The position numbers and the translations under genes were made by a program. A DNA stretch of 64,000 nt. It comes from Nyssa sinensis (lineage: Eukaryota; Streptophyta; Magnoliopsida; Cornales; Nyssaceae). This document shows positions 11,130 through 21,985 of the stretch, piece by piece. Under the pieces are notes generated by a model. It saw nothing but the letters and a program-made list of their open reading frames with translations, was not told the DNA's origin and did no database searches. The DNA lies in contig CM018052.1 in NCBI GenBank assembly GCA_008638375.1, positions 14,164,450 to 14,228,449 on the forward strand, written 5' to 3'. Numbering within the stretch: position 1 is the stretch's first letter; the number at the start of each line of letters is the position of its first letter.

Positions 11130-11465
11130 GGAGTGGTGATGGAGGTGGAGGTGCTGGTTAGGGGCTCGGTGATGGTGATGGAGGTACGTGATGATGGAGC
11201 TGGTGCGGCGGTGTTGATGTGGTCTCGGTGGAGGTGCAGTCGGTGGTACTGGTTAGGGGCTGTGGGGTGGTCGGCGGTGGTGCTGGTTAGGGGCTGCGGT
11301 GCAGATGCGGCGGGGCTGTGGGTGATGGAAGATGGAGGGGCGGTGCGGTGGTGCGATGGTGGAGGGAGAGAGAGATGCGCTCGGCGGCGGCTGCGGTGGT
11401 GGCTATGGAGATGCGGCGGTGATGGTGGAACGGTTGGAGAGGGGGCTGGTGGTGAGAGAGAGTTA
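11130..11465. other. G-rich (plus) / CCACC-rich (minus) segment next to the rhomboid fragment
   Basis: This is a sharply GC-rich island in AT-rich surroundings, made of ggtggtgatggagg-like units. The sequence ggt(g/a)ctggttaggggct recurs three times (about 11152, 11246 and 11281). The long plus-strand frame is a composition artefact. Because it abuts the rhomboid fragment and differs so much in base content, it may have been captured with it, for example from a Pro/His/Thr-rich or 5' untranslated part of a host gene. Confidence 0.45.
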
Positions 11466-11534
11466 GGTTTTTTTTTTTTTGTTTTTTATTTTTAATTTTT
11501 GAATTTTTTATATATTTTTTTTAAAAACTGAATT

Positions 11535-11740
11535 AAAAGTGCTCAAGCTTTTTGAGAAAAGCTCAAGCTTTTTGGGACAACACCTTAAGAGCTTTGAGGG
11601 AAGAAAAAGAGCTCGAGCTTTTCGGGGCAGAATGTTTAACCAATTTTTGACGAAAAAGTGCTCGAGCTTTCTGGACCAGAAACATTTGGAAAAAAAACAT
11701 GAGAAAATGCTCGAGCTTTTTAGTCCAGAAAACAAACATG
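11535..11740. repeat. Dispersed gctc(a/g)agctttt motif repeats
   Basis: The motif gctcaagctttt or gctcgagctttt occurs five times within about 200 bp (about 11538, 11560, 11611, 11660 and 11710), spaced irregularly, with related flanks (ctggacca, gtccag). It lies in the Athila-2 3' region. Open frames on both strands follow from this repetition. Confidence 0.6.
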
Positions 11741-11904
11741 ACTAAAGAGAGACCCCTCTTTTTTTTTTTTGTTTTTTTTTAGACAATAAGAATAAAATAA
11801 ATACTAAACACCTACAAAACAATAAAAAGAAAACTCAATTAAAAACAACAAAAATAAAATAAAATAAAATAAAATAAAATAAACTAAAATAAAATAAAAT
11901 AAAA

Positions 11905-12724
11905 TTGGGTTTCCTCCCAAAAGAAGAGCTAAGTTTAATGTCTTCAGCCAGACACAACAAGAGGAGAAAAACATCAATCAATATAAACTGGGCCTTCAAG
12001 ACCAATCTCCTCAATCAAACTCCCTTCTTTCACACCCTCAATAAACAATTTCAACCTTTGGCCATTAACTTTGAAAGTTTAGCCACTCCGAGGGTTATGA
12101 ATTTCTACCGCACCATGAGACCAAGATTGAACAACCTCATATGGACCATCCCATCTAGACCGCAACTTCCCAAGAAATAACCGTAACTTAGAGTTAAACA
12201 ACCACACCTTTTGACCGGGCTCAAAGGACTTACGATTAATGTGAGAATCATGGAATGCCTTAGTCCGAGCCTTATAAATACGGGAACTCTCATACGCATC
12301 ATTTCTAAGCTCCTCTAAATAAATATGGTGCATACAAATAGATGGATCAATCCTTTTTAAATCGGTTAGGGACCAACCTATAACACCCTTGTGCTCTCTA
12401 AGAACCTCAAGAAGACGACACTCTTGCTCACTTGGAAGATTAGAAGCAATGATAATAGGGAGAGTGTCATCGGGTCCTAAGAATGAATACTTAAGAGTAG
12501 TCGGGAGTGGCTTCAACTCAAGCTTTAGAGGAACCTCTAAAGATGGAGGAGCAGGAATGCTCGCAAGATTAGGTAGGGGTTCCGGTCTAGACTTTCAAGG
12601 AGGATAGTCTATAAAAGGAGAACAGTCAAGCAATGAATTGACTTGTTCAATAGAAGCATCAATATCGAAAGCATCACTATCAAAGTAAGTCAAACATCTC
12701 TCCAAAGGATCCTCAATCAAGATT
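11905..12724 (-). pseudogene. Pol remnant of Athila-2: start of RT fused to end of integrase
   Basis: The minus strand continues from the protease across the solo LTR insertion. It reads the RT lead-in (LKPLPTTLKYSFLG, TLPIIIASNLPSEQE, VLREHKGVIGWSL, IDPSICMHHIYLEE). It then goes directly into the integrase C-terminal region (LEELRNDAYESSRIYKARTK, PGQKVWLFNSKL, RSRWDGPYEV). LEE is shared by both sides of the join (near 12317), which suggests deletion at short homology. A stop at 12079 breaks the end, whose last part (about 12078-11905) is still readable. The RT palm with its catalytic Asp residues, RNase H and the integrase core are missing. The same type of fusion occurs independently in Athila-1. 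Confidence 0.86.
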
Positions 12725-14519
12725 TGTCACGACCCGAAACCCACCTTACGCTGATCTCGAGGACGTGATGCCAGTTGGCCACCTTGTCAGTTTTTCTCCA
12801 CCAACAATGTAACCAACCCAAGGCAACTTCACAATGAATTGCATTCTAAATGTAGGGTCAAAACAGCGGAATTAAAATCTTTTTGAATTAAGAATGCAAC
12901 TCATCCAAACACATCAGAGCACGTCTAGAATCAGTCATCAATATCTCTAAAGTATAATATACATGCTCTAATGTAACCATTCTATATCAATGAATTACTT
13001 AAAGCGGAAGTCACACCATGAAAGTTCAGCTAGTTAAACTCATCTCCAATGATCAACAATCATAATGTCTCCAAGTACCACTTAATCATAATGATCTGAC
13101 ATACTAGGCTAACCTCATCACTAATGATGTAACATTATAATGCATAACCTTACAGTGTTCACGTTCGATCTTTAACTTGGAGTTTATATTGTCATTGTCG
13201 TTCATTGTGCATCACTAGTTCCACTAGTTATCTCATTGCATTTCATCCTACATGATGTCACCTGAAAAATGTTAAATAAATGGAATGAGCTTAAACAAGC
13301 TCAGTAAGTAAATTCCTAGCTTTGCCATGGGTCAAGGTTAGTTCACAAGAATAATAGAAGAAAGGGATAACAGATATCCAACAGCCGAATGAGTAACAAG
13401 AAATACATAGCCAGTCACCAAGATGTGTAACAATGACCCGAGGGTCCAGAAAGGCTTATTCCCACAAGGAATAATACATGAGAGAATCAGTCAAAGAGAT
13501 CCAGCTCAACACAATAAATTGCTGCCACCAATAATACGTCAGCCAATCAAAAGTATTCCATGCTTGCAAATAATATGATCATTCACAGGGTATAAAATAT
13601 GATCATCCAACAATGCAAAACGTTAATATCGAATTCTAACAGAACAGATGCCTAAACAGAACAGGGCCCGGCATACCCCCAGAACACGCATATTCAGCTC
13701 CGCCTCAGTTCCTCGGGCTTGCTGAAAAGCGCTAGAGCTCTTTTACTACAGAACATGTCCCGAAGGACACAGCAGAACATGTCCCGAAGGACACAACAGA
13801 CCCCAAAGGGTCCACCCCGCATCTGGAAACAGATGGGCGTTGTGACTGAACACAACCCCCAGTACAAACCAAATATCATGACCAATAAAATTTCACACAG
13901 GATGTACAACCGTACAAAGCAATTGATATCACAATCAACAAAACACGAAGTGTGTGGAATAACAAGATTTCTATCAACAGGATATATCTCAAGACTAGGT
14001 CATAGCATGATAGTGCAATGATGCTCAAATATCAATGATCAATTTCACAATGATGTAAGCAAGCAAGTCAAATCCAAAGAACAGGCATAGTCGATAACCA
14101 CAAGTCGATTGGCTTCAAATCAAGTACATCGGGTAGTGATGGAGTACAAGTTTGTAGCATATGAGAATAAATGTGACTGGCTGGGAATAACCACATAGAA
14201 AAGTTCAGATTTACTTACCTCGGTTTCTTAGTATCAGATTCTCCATTTACAAATACTTTGATGATCTTCAGATACTTCAGGCATATCCTCGCATAGCCTG
14301 AATAATCATCATTAATTACAGACAGATCAGAATTTATTCATTCATGTCTTATTCATCATCTTAGGAGTCTATTAGATCCCCTAATTAGGTTCATTGGCCT
14401 ATTACCCACTCACCGGGTTTCAACTTATGTTATTAAATTCCTTAAACAGCCTTAGCAGCTGTCTGAATAATATTTTAAGTCATTTCGACTACAGTCGTTG
14501 TCAATTAAGCACTTACTTG

Positions 14520-15375
14520 CCCTCAGGGGCAAAATGGTAATTTTTCCATTCTTGCCCCGGACCCTATCATGGTCCCCAGAATAGTCCACATATCGTATAT
14601 GTAAATTTTTGAGTCTTTTGGACTTCATTTGATATCTGCTTTAGATCATCGGGACACATCAGTCATTTCTCTATTTACGCGTTGACAGTTCTGGAGTCTT
14701 ACTTAGCCTTTCAGTGTTCATAATTATACTTACGATAATTTATCAGATCAGATTGACCTTTATCTTGCACTACAGTGCTCAGGGGTATTTTGGTCATTTT
14801 ACGTTCCATAAGATTCTGACCCCGGTTCATCATTTATTCAGGTATACAGTTTCACTAGTGTTCGGGTTTCTATCGGTATCAGTTTCGTCCCAATCGGACT
14901 TCATTTGGGCTTCGTACGGTATCAGGGGTAATTTGGTAATTTCACGTGTCATATTTTTCGGCACTTCAGTTCATAAAATAGACCTTACTATTAGGTCCAG
15001 AGTGTTCAACATAGTTGGATTGGACTATCTGTTATGTTTAATTGACCCTGGGAATCATTAGGGGCAGTACGGTCATTTACACTTTATGTGTCCGTATTTT
15101 TCGGGACTTCAGTTCATTAAACGGACCTCACCGTTGAGTTCAGGACGCCCGACATAGTCAAAATGGACTGTCTTTTATTTTTATTTGGGTCTGGGTGCCA
15201 TCAGGGGCAGTACAGTAATTTATCACTTACAGGTCTGTATTTTTCGGTACTGTATTTCCAAAATCGGACTGTACCATTGAGTCTAGAATGCTTGAAATAG
15301 TGAAAATACACTATTTATTTAATTTATTTGGACTCCGTTTGACATATTTAATGTCCAGGGGTAAAATTGTAATTT
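14520..15375. repeat. Degenerate tandem array inside the long LTR, about 150-bp units
   Basis: Several diverged units follow one pattern: aggggtattttggtcattt or a variant, a tttttcgg segment, ttcagttcat, cggacctcaccgttgagttc, then a segment of the type acatagtcaaaatggact. The same pattern appears at about 21240-21640 and 53740-54400 in the two other long solo LTRs. It is therefore an old structural feature of this LTR group. Confidence 0.65.
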
Positions 15376-16997
15376 TACCTATTTAATAAAATAATAAAAT
15401 AATTATTTTATTATTTAATTAATTTGGCAGGGCTTAAATGTATAATTTTCCCAAAATCTGGGCCACTGTGCAATATTCAGAACTGTTAGGGCAAATCCGT
15501 AATTTTCAGAAAGTTTCAGGGTCAAAATATAATTACATAAAATTGGGGTTCGAACCATAGGGTTCTAGGGTTCAGTTGGCTGAATCGGTTCAAATCACTG
15601 TGAACCAACCGGTTTGGTGACCCTCAGTAAACCGGAATTAAATATTCCATTTAACCTCAATTGCCCCCTTATTCCTCGGGTAGCTTATTCCCAAAACCTG
15701 ATTTTAATTTATTAGCCCCGCGTCCAAACAAGCAGAATTTGTTTTCAACAAATCAGTTTAGCCCCAAAACGGTGTCGTTCCATTAATGGGGTGGCACACC
15801 GAGGAGTGGACACCTGTTCTGAGTCAACCCGTGTGACTCGGTTCTAGCAGTGAGTCGACTCCATCTTCTCCACCCTTCTTCCCCGTTTGTTGCCCTAGTT
15901 TGCAGTTTCGGTCTCCTTCATTTTTGTGGAGTTTCAAGTAGGCTTTGCAACTGTTTTTGATTCCAAAGTGTTCCTAGAAGCGATTCCAACAACTTGGCAT
16001 CGATTTGGTGCCTCAAACCTACGGGTGAAGCTCTGTTTAACCCGATTATCGTGAGGGTTTCAGTTCGATCATACGATCCCATTTCTCAACCAAAGTCCAC
16101 ACGGTTTGGTTCTTTGTGACCCTTAGAACAGGAGCTTCAACTCTCCATTCTAAAATTTCAGTTTAAAAGCCCGTTACAGAATTGGGTTCCATGACCGAGA
16201 CCCACAGGTTCGGTTTTAAGGGTCTAGACCTAGGTTTCTAGGTCGTGGATCCGTGGTTTTGGCACCTTAGGAAGGTCTAGTTCATGTTTAGACCATCAAG
16301 ATTCAGTTTTATGGAGGTCAAATCAGACTTGCTACAGGGAAGCTCCATCCATGGCGGTTGGGTCTCGGTTTTATGTTTTCTAAACTTATCCAACCTTCTC
16401 AGTTGTTCATGACAATTCTAAGGTCTCACAGGAGCCTATGTATACAGTTTATATAGATTAAATACACTGAAAACAGTAGGCATGCTTGAGAGGAAAATTC
16501 AAAAAAAAAATTTGGTGTTTACCCATTTTGGTCGACCAATGTCCTCCAAGCAAGCTTGGTGGTGACCCTTGGCACCTCAGAGTCTCTCAACCAGTCATGC
16601 CTTAGTGCCTCCTTTCTCCTTGGTGCATCTCCCATGAAGACCACACATGCACATATCTCACTCATGCACATTCAAGGCTCACATGGCAGCCCTCTCTCTC
16701 TCTCTCTAGACATATAGAGAACACTCAGGAGTTTTCTGGTTCTTTTCCCCACCCGAGACACACAATTACACTATATACAAATACATGTATATACTTTAAA
16801 AATTATGTTTGCATGGTCTCTTATTGGTTGGAATGGTGGTCCAATCAGATTGTATATATATATATATATATATACATATATATAACATATATTATATATC
16901 ATATATGACTGCATGAAACCCCATTGGTCCATTTTGAGGTGGAGCCTTGGGCAATTCAGAGGTATATACATTTTGGTTATATATATGTGCACAAAGT

Positions 16998-17072
16998 AAT
17001 GATAGCCCAGTTGGTAAACATTTTGAGAAAAATTCATTCCCTCTCAAAGGTCAAGGGTTCAATTCCCTTGGC
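16998..17072 (+). other. tRNA-like segment in the long LTR (A and B box motifs)
   Basis: tagcccagttgg (17003-17014) resembles a pol III A box, and gggttcaattccc (17055-17067) a B box with a T-stem palindrome. The spacing resembles that of a tRNA. There is no clear acceptor stem, so this is a tRNA-derived or tRNA-like remnant, not a tRNA gene. Confidence 0.45.
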
Positions 17073-17490
17073 CTCCCATTTGGCCCCTTTTCCACATTTT
17101 TGGTTAAGGCCCTGTTTGGCTGCGTACTAAAACAGCTTCAATGTTTGCTACGTAACTTTCATTCCGTAGCTCCTTTTTCGACGCGGTTTCTTCCGGTCAG
17201 TTCCTATTTCAGTTATCTTCAGTGTCAGAGGTTCTGTGTCATTTATTAACCATTCGGAATTTTCGGGGTTAACTAATTCGGGTTCCGTTAATGTTAAAAT
17301 GACATTATTTCACCGAATTAATCAGTAATCATCTTCGGGCGTCACACCCTCTTCTCCAGATATGTTTATTTATTTTATCGGTCTATCGCGACAGCCGAGC
17401 TTATGATTAATTCCTTTAATCATCCTCTAAGCCGGTACTAATTAATAATTAGCAAACTAATTATTAATAAATTAGGTCGGGGTGTTACAA

Positions 17491-19926
17491 GATTTGAGGG
17501 AGAGATTCCTCAACTATCCCATCAATCACATCTACTGAAAAACAATCCTCCTCATGTGGAGGTTGTTGTGAAGCATTGAAGACATTGAGCCTCACAGTCG
17601 TATTCCCAAAAGAAATATCCATCACTCCAGTTCGACAATTAATACATGCATGAGCAGTAGCTAAGAAGGGTCGACCTAAGATGACAGGAATCTGACGCTT
17701 AGGGTCATGAGCAGGCTCCATGTCTAAAACTAAGAAATCAACTGGGAAGTAGAATTTGTCTACTTTCACTAGAACATCCTCAATGATCCCATGAGGTATC
17801 TTGACGGATCTGTCAGCTAATTGCAAAGACACCGTCGTAGGCTTCAACTCACCTAATCCAAATTGCTTATAGACAGAGTATGGCAATAAATTGACACTTG
17901 CCCCCAAGTCAAGGAGTGCCCTCTCTATGATGTGATTACCTATAACACAAGAAATCGTGGGGGCTCCAGGATCTTTGAACTTAGGTGTAGTTTGGTGCTG
18001 GAGAATCGAGCTCACTTGCTCTGTCAGAAAGACCTTTTTTGACACATGAGTTTTAGCTTTTCGCTTTTGAGTGCAAAGGTCTTTCAAGAATTTGGCATAG
18101 GAAGGAATTTGCTTGACTGCATCAAGAAGTGGTAAGTTAATCTTAACTTGCTTAAAAATCTCAAGCATCTCCTCCATATTTGCACCCTTTTTCCCAAAAG
18201 GAGAAGGGTCGGCCAAACAGGAAGGGTAAGGGGCCTTGGGCACATAGGATGCCACAGGAACACTCAAAAGATCACTTGGGGATAAAGAATCCCCTTTTTG
18301 TAAATTCTCATTCTCAACTACATCCTTTTTAGAAGAACTTGTCAATTCACCTTCAGCTTTATACTCAACTTTGTTATCTACCACACTCCCACTCCTAAGA
18401 GTAGTTATGGCCTTAGCTTGCTCATGATATTGATCATTGGGGTTAGAAGACTCTACCCCATATTGGCCTTTAGGGTTGTTCACCAGTTGACTTTGTAAAC
18501 GTCCCTCATCTCTTATACTCATAGCTTGTGCTAGTTGTCCCATTTGGGATTCTAGCTTTGAGATGGATTGAGTGTGTGAGTGGAGCAATTGAGTGTTAGA
18601 CTGATGATTTGACTCTAAAGCTTGCAAAACACTCAACACCTTGTCCTCAAAAGCTGAATTTCTAGGGGGAGGAGGTGGTTGTTGATATTGTTACGGAGGA
18701 GGACGGTAGGACGATGATGGAAAAGAATTAGGCACATTTGGCCTTGAATTTTGTGAGAATTGAGGATTTGAGGCTTGAGGCCTCCAAGAAAAGTTTGGAT
18801 GGTTTCTCTATCTCGGGTTGTAATGGTTAGAATATGGATCATTACCCGGTTGGGAAAAACCTTGAAGAGTATTAACTTGCTCTTGCACAAACTCTGGATA
18901 TTGCGAGGCTAAGGGACAATCTGACACATAATGAGTTGGGCATGAACATAAAGCACACACCTCTTGAGTGGCAGGAGCAGAAGTAGAAACTTGTCCCCTA
19001 GCCAAAACTTGGTCTAATTTCCTAGACAACGCCGCAACTTGCTCTTGGACATCCACAGCTTGTCCAACTTCATAAATGCCACCTCTTTTAGGGACATTAA
19101 AGGAGGTGGGTGGAGCTCTCCGACTTGCTGAGGCATGGTGCTGTGAATTCTCACTAAGGGTCTCAAAAAGATTCCATGCCTCATCCTGATTCTTGTTGAG
19201 GAAAGTCCCTCCACAAGCAGAGTCAATCATTTAACGGTTTTGTTCTGTGATACCGTCATAAAAACTCTGTACCAACTGCCAACGCATGATATCATGATGA
19301 GGACACTTCCTATGAAGGTCCAAAAATCTCTCCCAAGCTTCATGAAAAGACTCGCCATCGAGTTGAGTAAAATTTTTGATGGCTCTTCTCATATCATTGG
19401 TTTTGCCTATAGGAAAGTATTTTTTTAAAAACTCTTGTTGGAGTTGAGTCCAAGTTGTTATGGAATTTGTAGGCAAAGAACCGAGCCATTGTTTGGCTCT
19501 ATCTTTCAATGAAAAAGGAAACAACCTTAACTTAAGAGCATTCTCACTCAGATTTTGCACATTGACAGTGGTGCAAAGCTCTAAAAATTCATTTAGATGT
19601 TGGTATGGGTCCCCATTTGATTTCCCATAAAAAGATGGTAACATCTGAATGGTTTGAGGTCTAATTTCATAATGCCCAGTTACAGTAGGCATTTGAATTC
19701 ATGAAGGGTTGGTATATGTTGTTGGAACAAAATGAGCCTTAAGAGGCTGTGGTTGTTGTTGTCCACCATTATCAGCCATGTCTATAGAAATAGGATTTCC
19801 TAAAACCTCAGACTTAATGGACAAACTACGAAAGGCTCTCAAGGTTCTTTCTAGCTCAAGGTCTAATTTCTCTAAGTCTAGGTTGCACGAACGGCGACCA
19901 AACATAAAACAAATAAACCTATCCAA
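17491..19926 (-). pseudogene. Gag-protease of Athila-2, split by four stops
   Basis: The minus strand gives an almost continuous Gag-protease frame. The N-terminal part has LDLELERTLRAFRS and MADNGGQQQPQP. The capsid core reads PFSLKDRAKQWLGSLP, TTWTQLQQEFLKKYFP and GESFHEAWERFLDLHRKCPH. A Cys-rich part follows (CALCSCPTHYVSDCP), then a Pro-rich linker and the protease with LLDLGASVNLLPYSVY and IPVILGRPFLATA. In-frame stops lie at 19699-19701 (TGA), 19231-19233 (TAA), 18808-18810 (TAG) and 18691-18693 (TAA). At 18808 family members have Trp. The protease uses DLGAS as usual in this lineage. Without the stops this is the best-preserved coding region of Athila-2. Confidence 0.9.
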
Positions 19927-20171
19927 TCAAATATACCAACTGTAGCAAAAATAAAATACAAAGAGAAGGGAAAGATTTCACTGTGATAGATTGTAAAACA
20001 GGTAGAATTTTTCCTTTTTTTTTTTTTATTAACCCGCGTTTGCTCCAAATGACTCCGCTTCTCTTTAGCTTTTTATAATTGCTGCACACCAAAAACAAAG
20101 AAAAAGAATAATAGCAGAAAATAAGAAATTAAAATAAAAATCAACTACTAAATTTTTTAACAATTTAACAG

Positions 20172-20189
20172 TCCCCGGCAACGGCGCCA
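20172..20189 (-). other. Primer binding site of Athila-2 (tRNA-Asp type)
   Basis: The plus strand tccccggcaacggcgcca equals the 3' end of plant tRNA-Asp. It is identical to the Athila-1 PBS and lies five bases from the LTR edge. Confidence 0.9.
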
Positions 20190-20831
20190 AAAATTGATCT
20201 GTCGTGGAAATCTGTCACGACCTGAAACCCACCCTACGCGGATTACCGGATCGCGACCGCCGCCCCGAGACCTGAAGGCCTCGAGACAAGGCTCGCATAG
20301 GCAGCGGTATCGAATAGATATTTTTCATGAACATTTAAAGCATGAAATGTATAACTTCTACAATAAAGCTTCAAATACACGTGATAATCAAATTCAGAAT
20401 ATTAAAGAGATTTGCATTTGATTTAGACATGCTGATTTATTTTCAAGAAAAGAGCTGAGTTTAAAACATTTATAAAGCATGCCGTAACAGAATATTTTAA
20501 AAGAACGGAATCATATGAAGACTGAATTTGATATTCAAAGGCTGCAATAACTTGAACTTAAAACTTCTTCAAATATATGGAGTTACATCTCCAATTCAAA
20601 TACAGGGTTACTCACCTTGGTCCTTTAGGTTTAGCTCTACAGAGGCGCCTTCCCTTTACCTTTCTCTTTCCTTAGCCTATCAAGATTTACGAAGATTCCA
20701 TAAATTTCATATGTACTTAATCAACTTCATAACTCACTAAGTGTAGTCTGTGAGAAGCCTAAATTTTTATACCTGTCCGACTTACAGCTGTATTACAGAT
20801 CTAGTAACTTATGTACTTAATGATAATAATA

Positions 20832-21113
20832 TTACCTGCGACGCCATTCGGCTAAGGTTTCCGTGCTCTCTCTTTCCTCCTCCAATTTCCTTTTTTCCTC
20901 CTTCTTCTTTTTAGCTTCTGCCACCATGGCCTTGGTGGGTGATTTGAACATGAAGGGGCTTACCGAGACAACCTCTGTCGCCTTGGCTATCCTGACAAAT
21001 CTGTCGATCACTCTTTGTCGATGCAACAGTTCTTGCATGAAAGCCTGTTGCTTTGGGTCCTTGGCCCTTTGGGCCTTGGTCATGATCGTGTACTTGGGTC
21101 GTTGTTCTTCCAT
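20832..21113 (-). CDS. Unidentified 93-codon charged frame inside a solo LTR, possible captured exon
   Basis: The frame starts MEEQRPKYTIMTKAQRAKD, continues RQRVIDRFVRIAKATEV and ends in a Lys/Glu-rich helix (EAKKKKEEKRKLEEERE) with ETLAEWRRR. Composition looks coding-like and unlike the surrounding LTR. The end (cgcag|gtaatatt) fits a splice donor and ttgatcttag just upstream fits an acceptor, so it could be an exon taken from a host gene. I do not recognise the protein. The other long LTRs here show no counterpart. It may also be chance. Confidence 0.3.
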   Translation of the reverse strand: MEEQRPKYTIMTKAQRAKDPKQQAFMQELLHRQRVIDRFVRIAKATEVVSVSPFMFKSPTKAMVAEAKKKKEEKRKLEEERESTETLAEWRRR

Positions 21114-21779
21114 AATTCACCTAAGATCAATTTATGAGTTAGAAATTTTTCTTCTAAGGTTGATGTGTTGTCATGTCCTCGTATATGCCGTAGATTAGCA
21201 CTTTGGCGTTACTTTACTTTATAGTCATCTGACAGATGCTATTCATCAAATTTTATGTATTTTTATTTTAGACATTTCTTTTGGTCGAATAGACTCTACC
21301 ATTGAGTCCGGAGCGTCGAAGAAAGTCAGTTTAGGCCTTCGTAGAATTTAATTCGGCTTAGGACATGTTGGGGGTATTTTGGTAATTTATACCTTAACGT
21401 GTCTAAATTTTTTGGAGTCCTGTCTCGTGAAACGGACCCCACCATTAGATTCAGAATGTTCCAAATAGTCAAAATCTACTATTTATTTATTTCATTTGGA
21501 CCTTGTTTGACTCATTTATGAGGCAGGGGTATTTTGGTCATTTTGACATTTTTAGGGGTCTTTAATTTTTTGGGACCTCATCTCATGTCGAGGACCTCAC
21601 CAATGGGCTCAGAGGGTCCAAGATAGTAAGGTTACATATATAACTTGTAATTTTTGGACAACGGGCATTTTGGAGTATTTAATTTAATTAATTTAATTTA
21701 ATTAAATTAATCTAATAAGTATAGTATATATATATATATATATATATTTAAGGGGGATTATGGAACAGGTTGAATAGGG

Positions 21780-21833
21780 TGGCACGCTGGCCAGCGTGTC
21801 ACCTCCCTCCCCATACGTTCCGAGTTCGAGTCC
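21780..21833 (+). other. tRNA-like segment 1 in the 3.45-kb solo LTR
   Basis: tggcacgctgg (21780-21790) and gagttcgagtcc (21822-21833) match A and B box patterns, with about 31 bp between them. No acceptor stem is visible. Confidence 0.35.
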
Positions 21834-21918
21834 TATAAGGTGTAAATGCACCTTTTTTATTTTCGGTTTTAATTTATATGTATAATATATATATTCTGTT
21901 CGCATATAGGGCACACGT

Positions 21919-21985
21919 GAGTGTGTGGCCGAGTGGAAAGGGCGTGCGTGGGCGCGTGGGGGTCAGGGGTTCGAACCCCAGGGGC
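21919..21985 (+). other. tRNA-like segment 2 in the 3.45-kb solo LTR
   Basis: tggccgagtgg (21926-21936) is a near-canonical A box as in tRNA-Ser/Leu. gggttcgaacccc (21967-21979) is a perfect B box/T-arm palindrome. A full cloverleaf is not formed, so it is a tRNA-derived remnant or SINE-like head. Confidence 0.5.

Larger units (their letters stand above)
12725..17490. mobile_element. Solo LTR, 4.77 kb, TSD agatt
   Basis: The block begins tgtcacgacccga and ends gtcggggtgttaca, with complementary termini, and is flanked by perfect duplicates agatt (12720-12724 and 17491-17495). Removing it rejoins the protease-pol region of Athila-2. It has no element-type coding sequence. Its size and ends fit the long LTRs of Tekay/Del-like chromoviruses, but this is inference. 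It contains a degenerate tandem array (14520-15375), a 24-bp tandem pair at about 13746-13793 and a TA microsatellite at about 16853-16874. It is related in structure to 20213-23657 and 52067-56185. Confidence 0.88.

Noticed and set aside
11133..11495. 120-codon Trp/Gly/Val-rich plus frame
   Set aside because: It is produced by the G-rich repeat block; composition artefact.
21919..21985. Functional tRNA-Ser or tRNA-Leu gene
   Set aside because: A and B boxes are good, but no acceptor stem or proper anticodon arm can be drawn.
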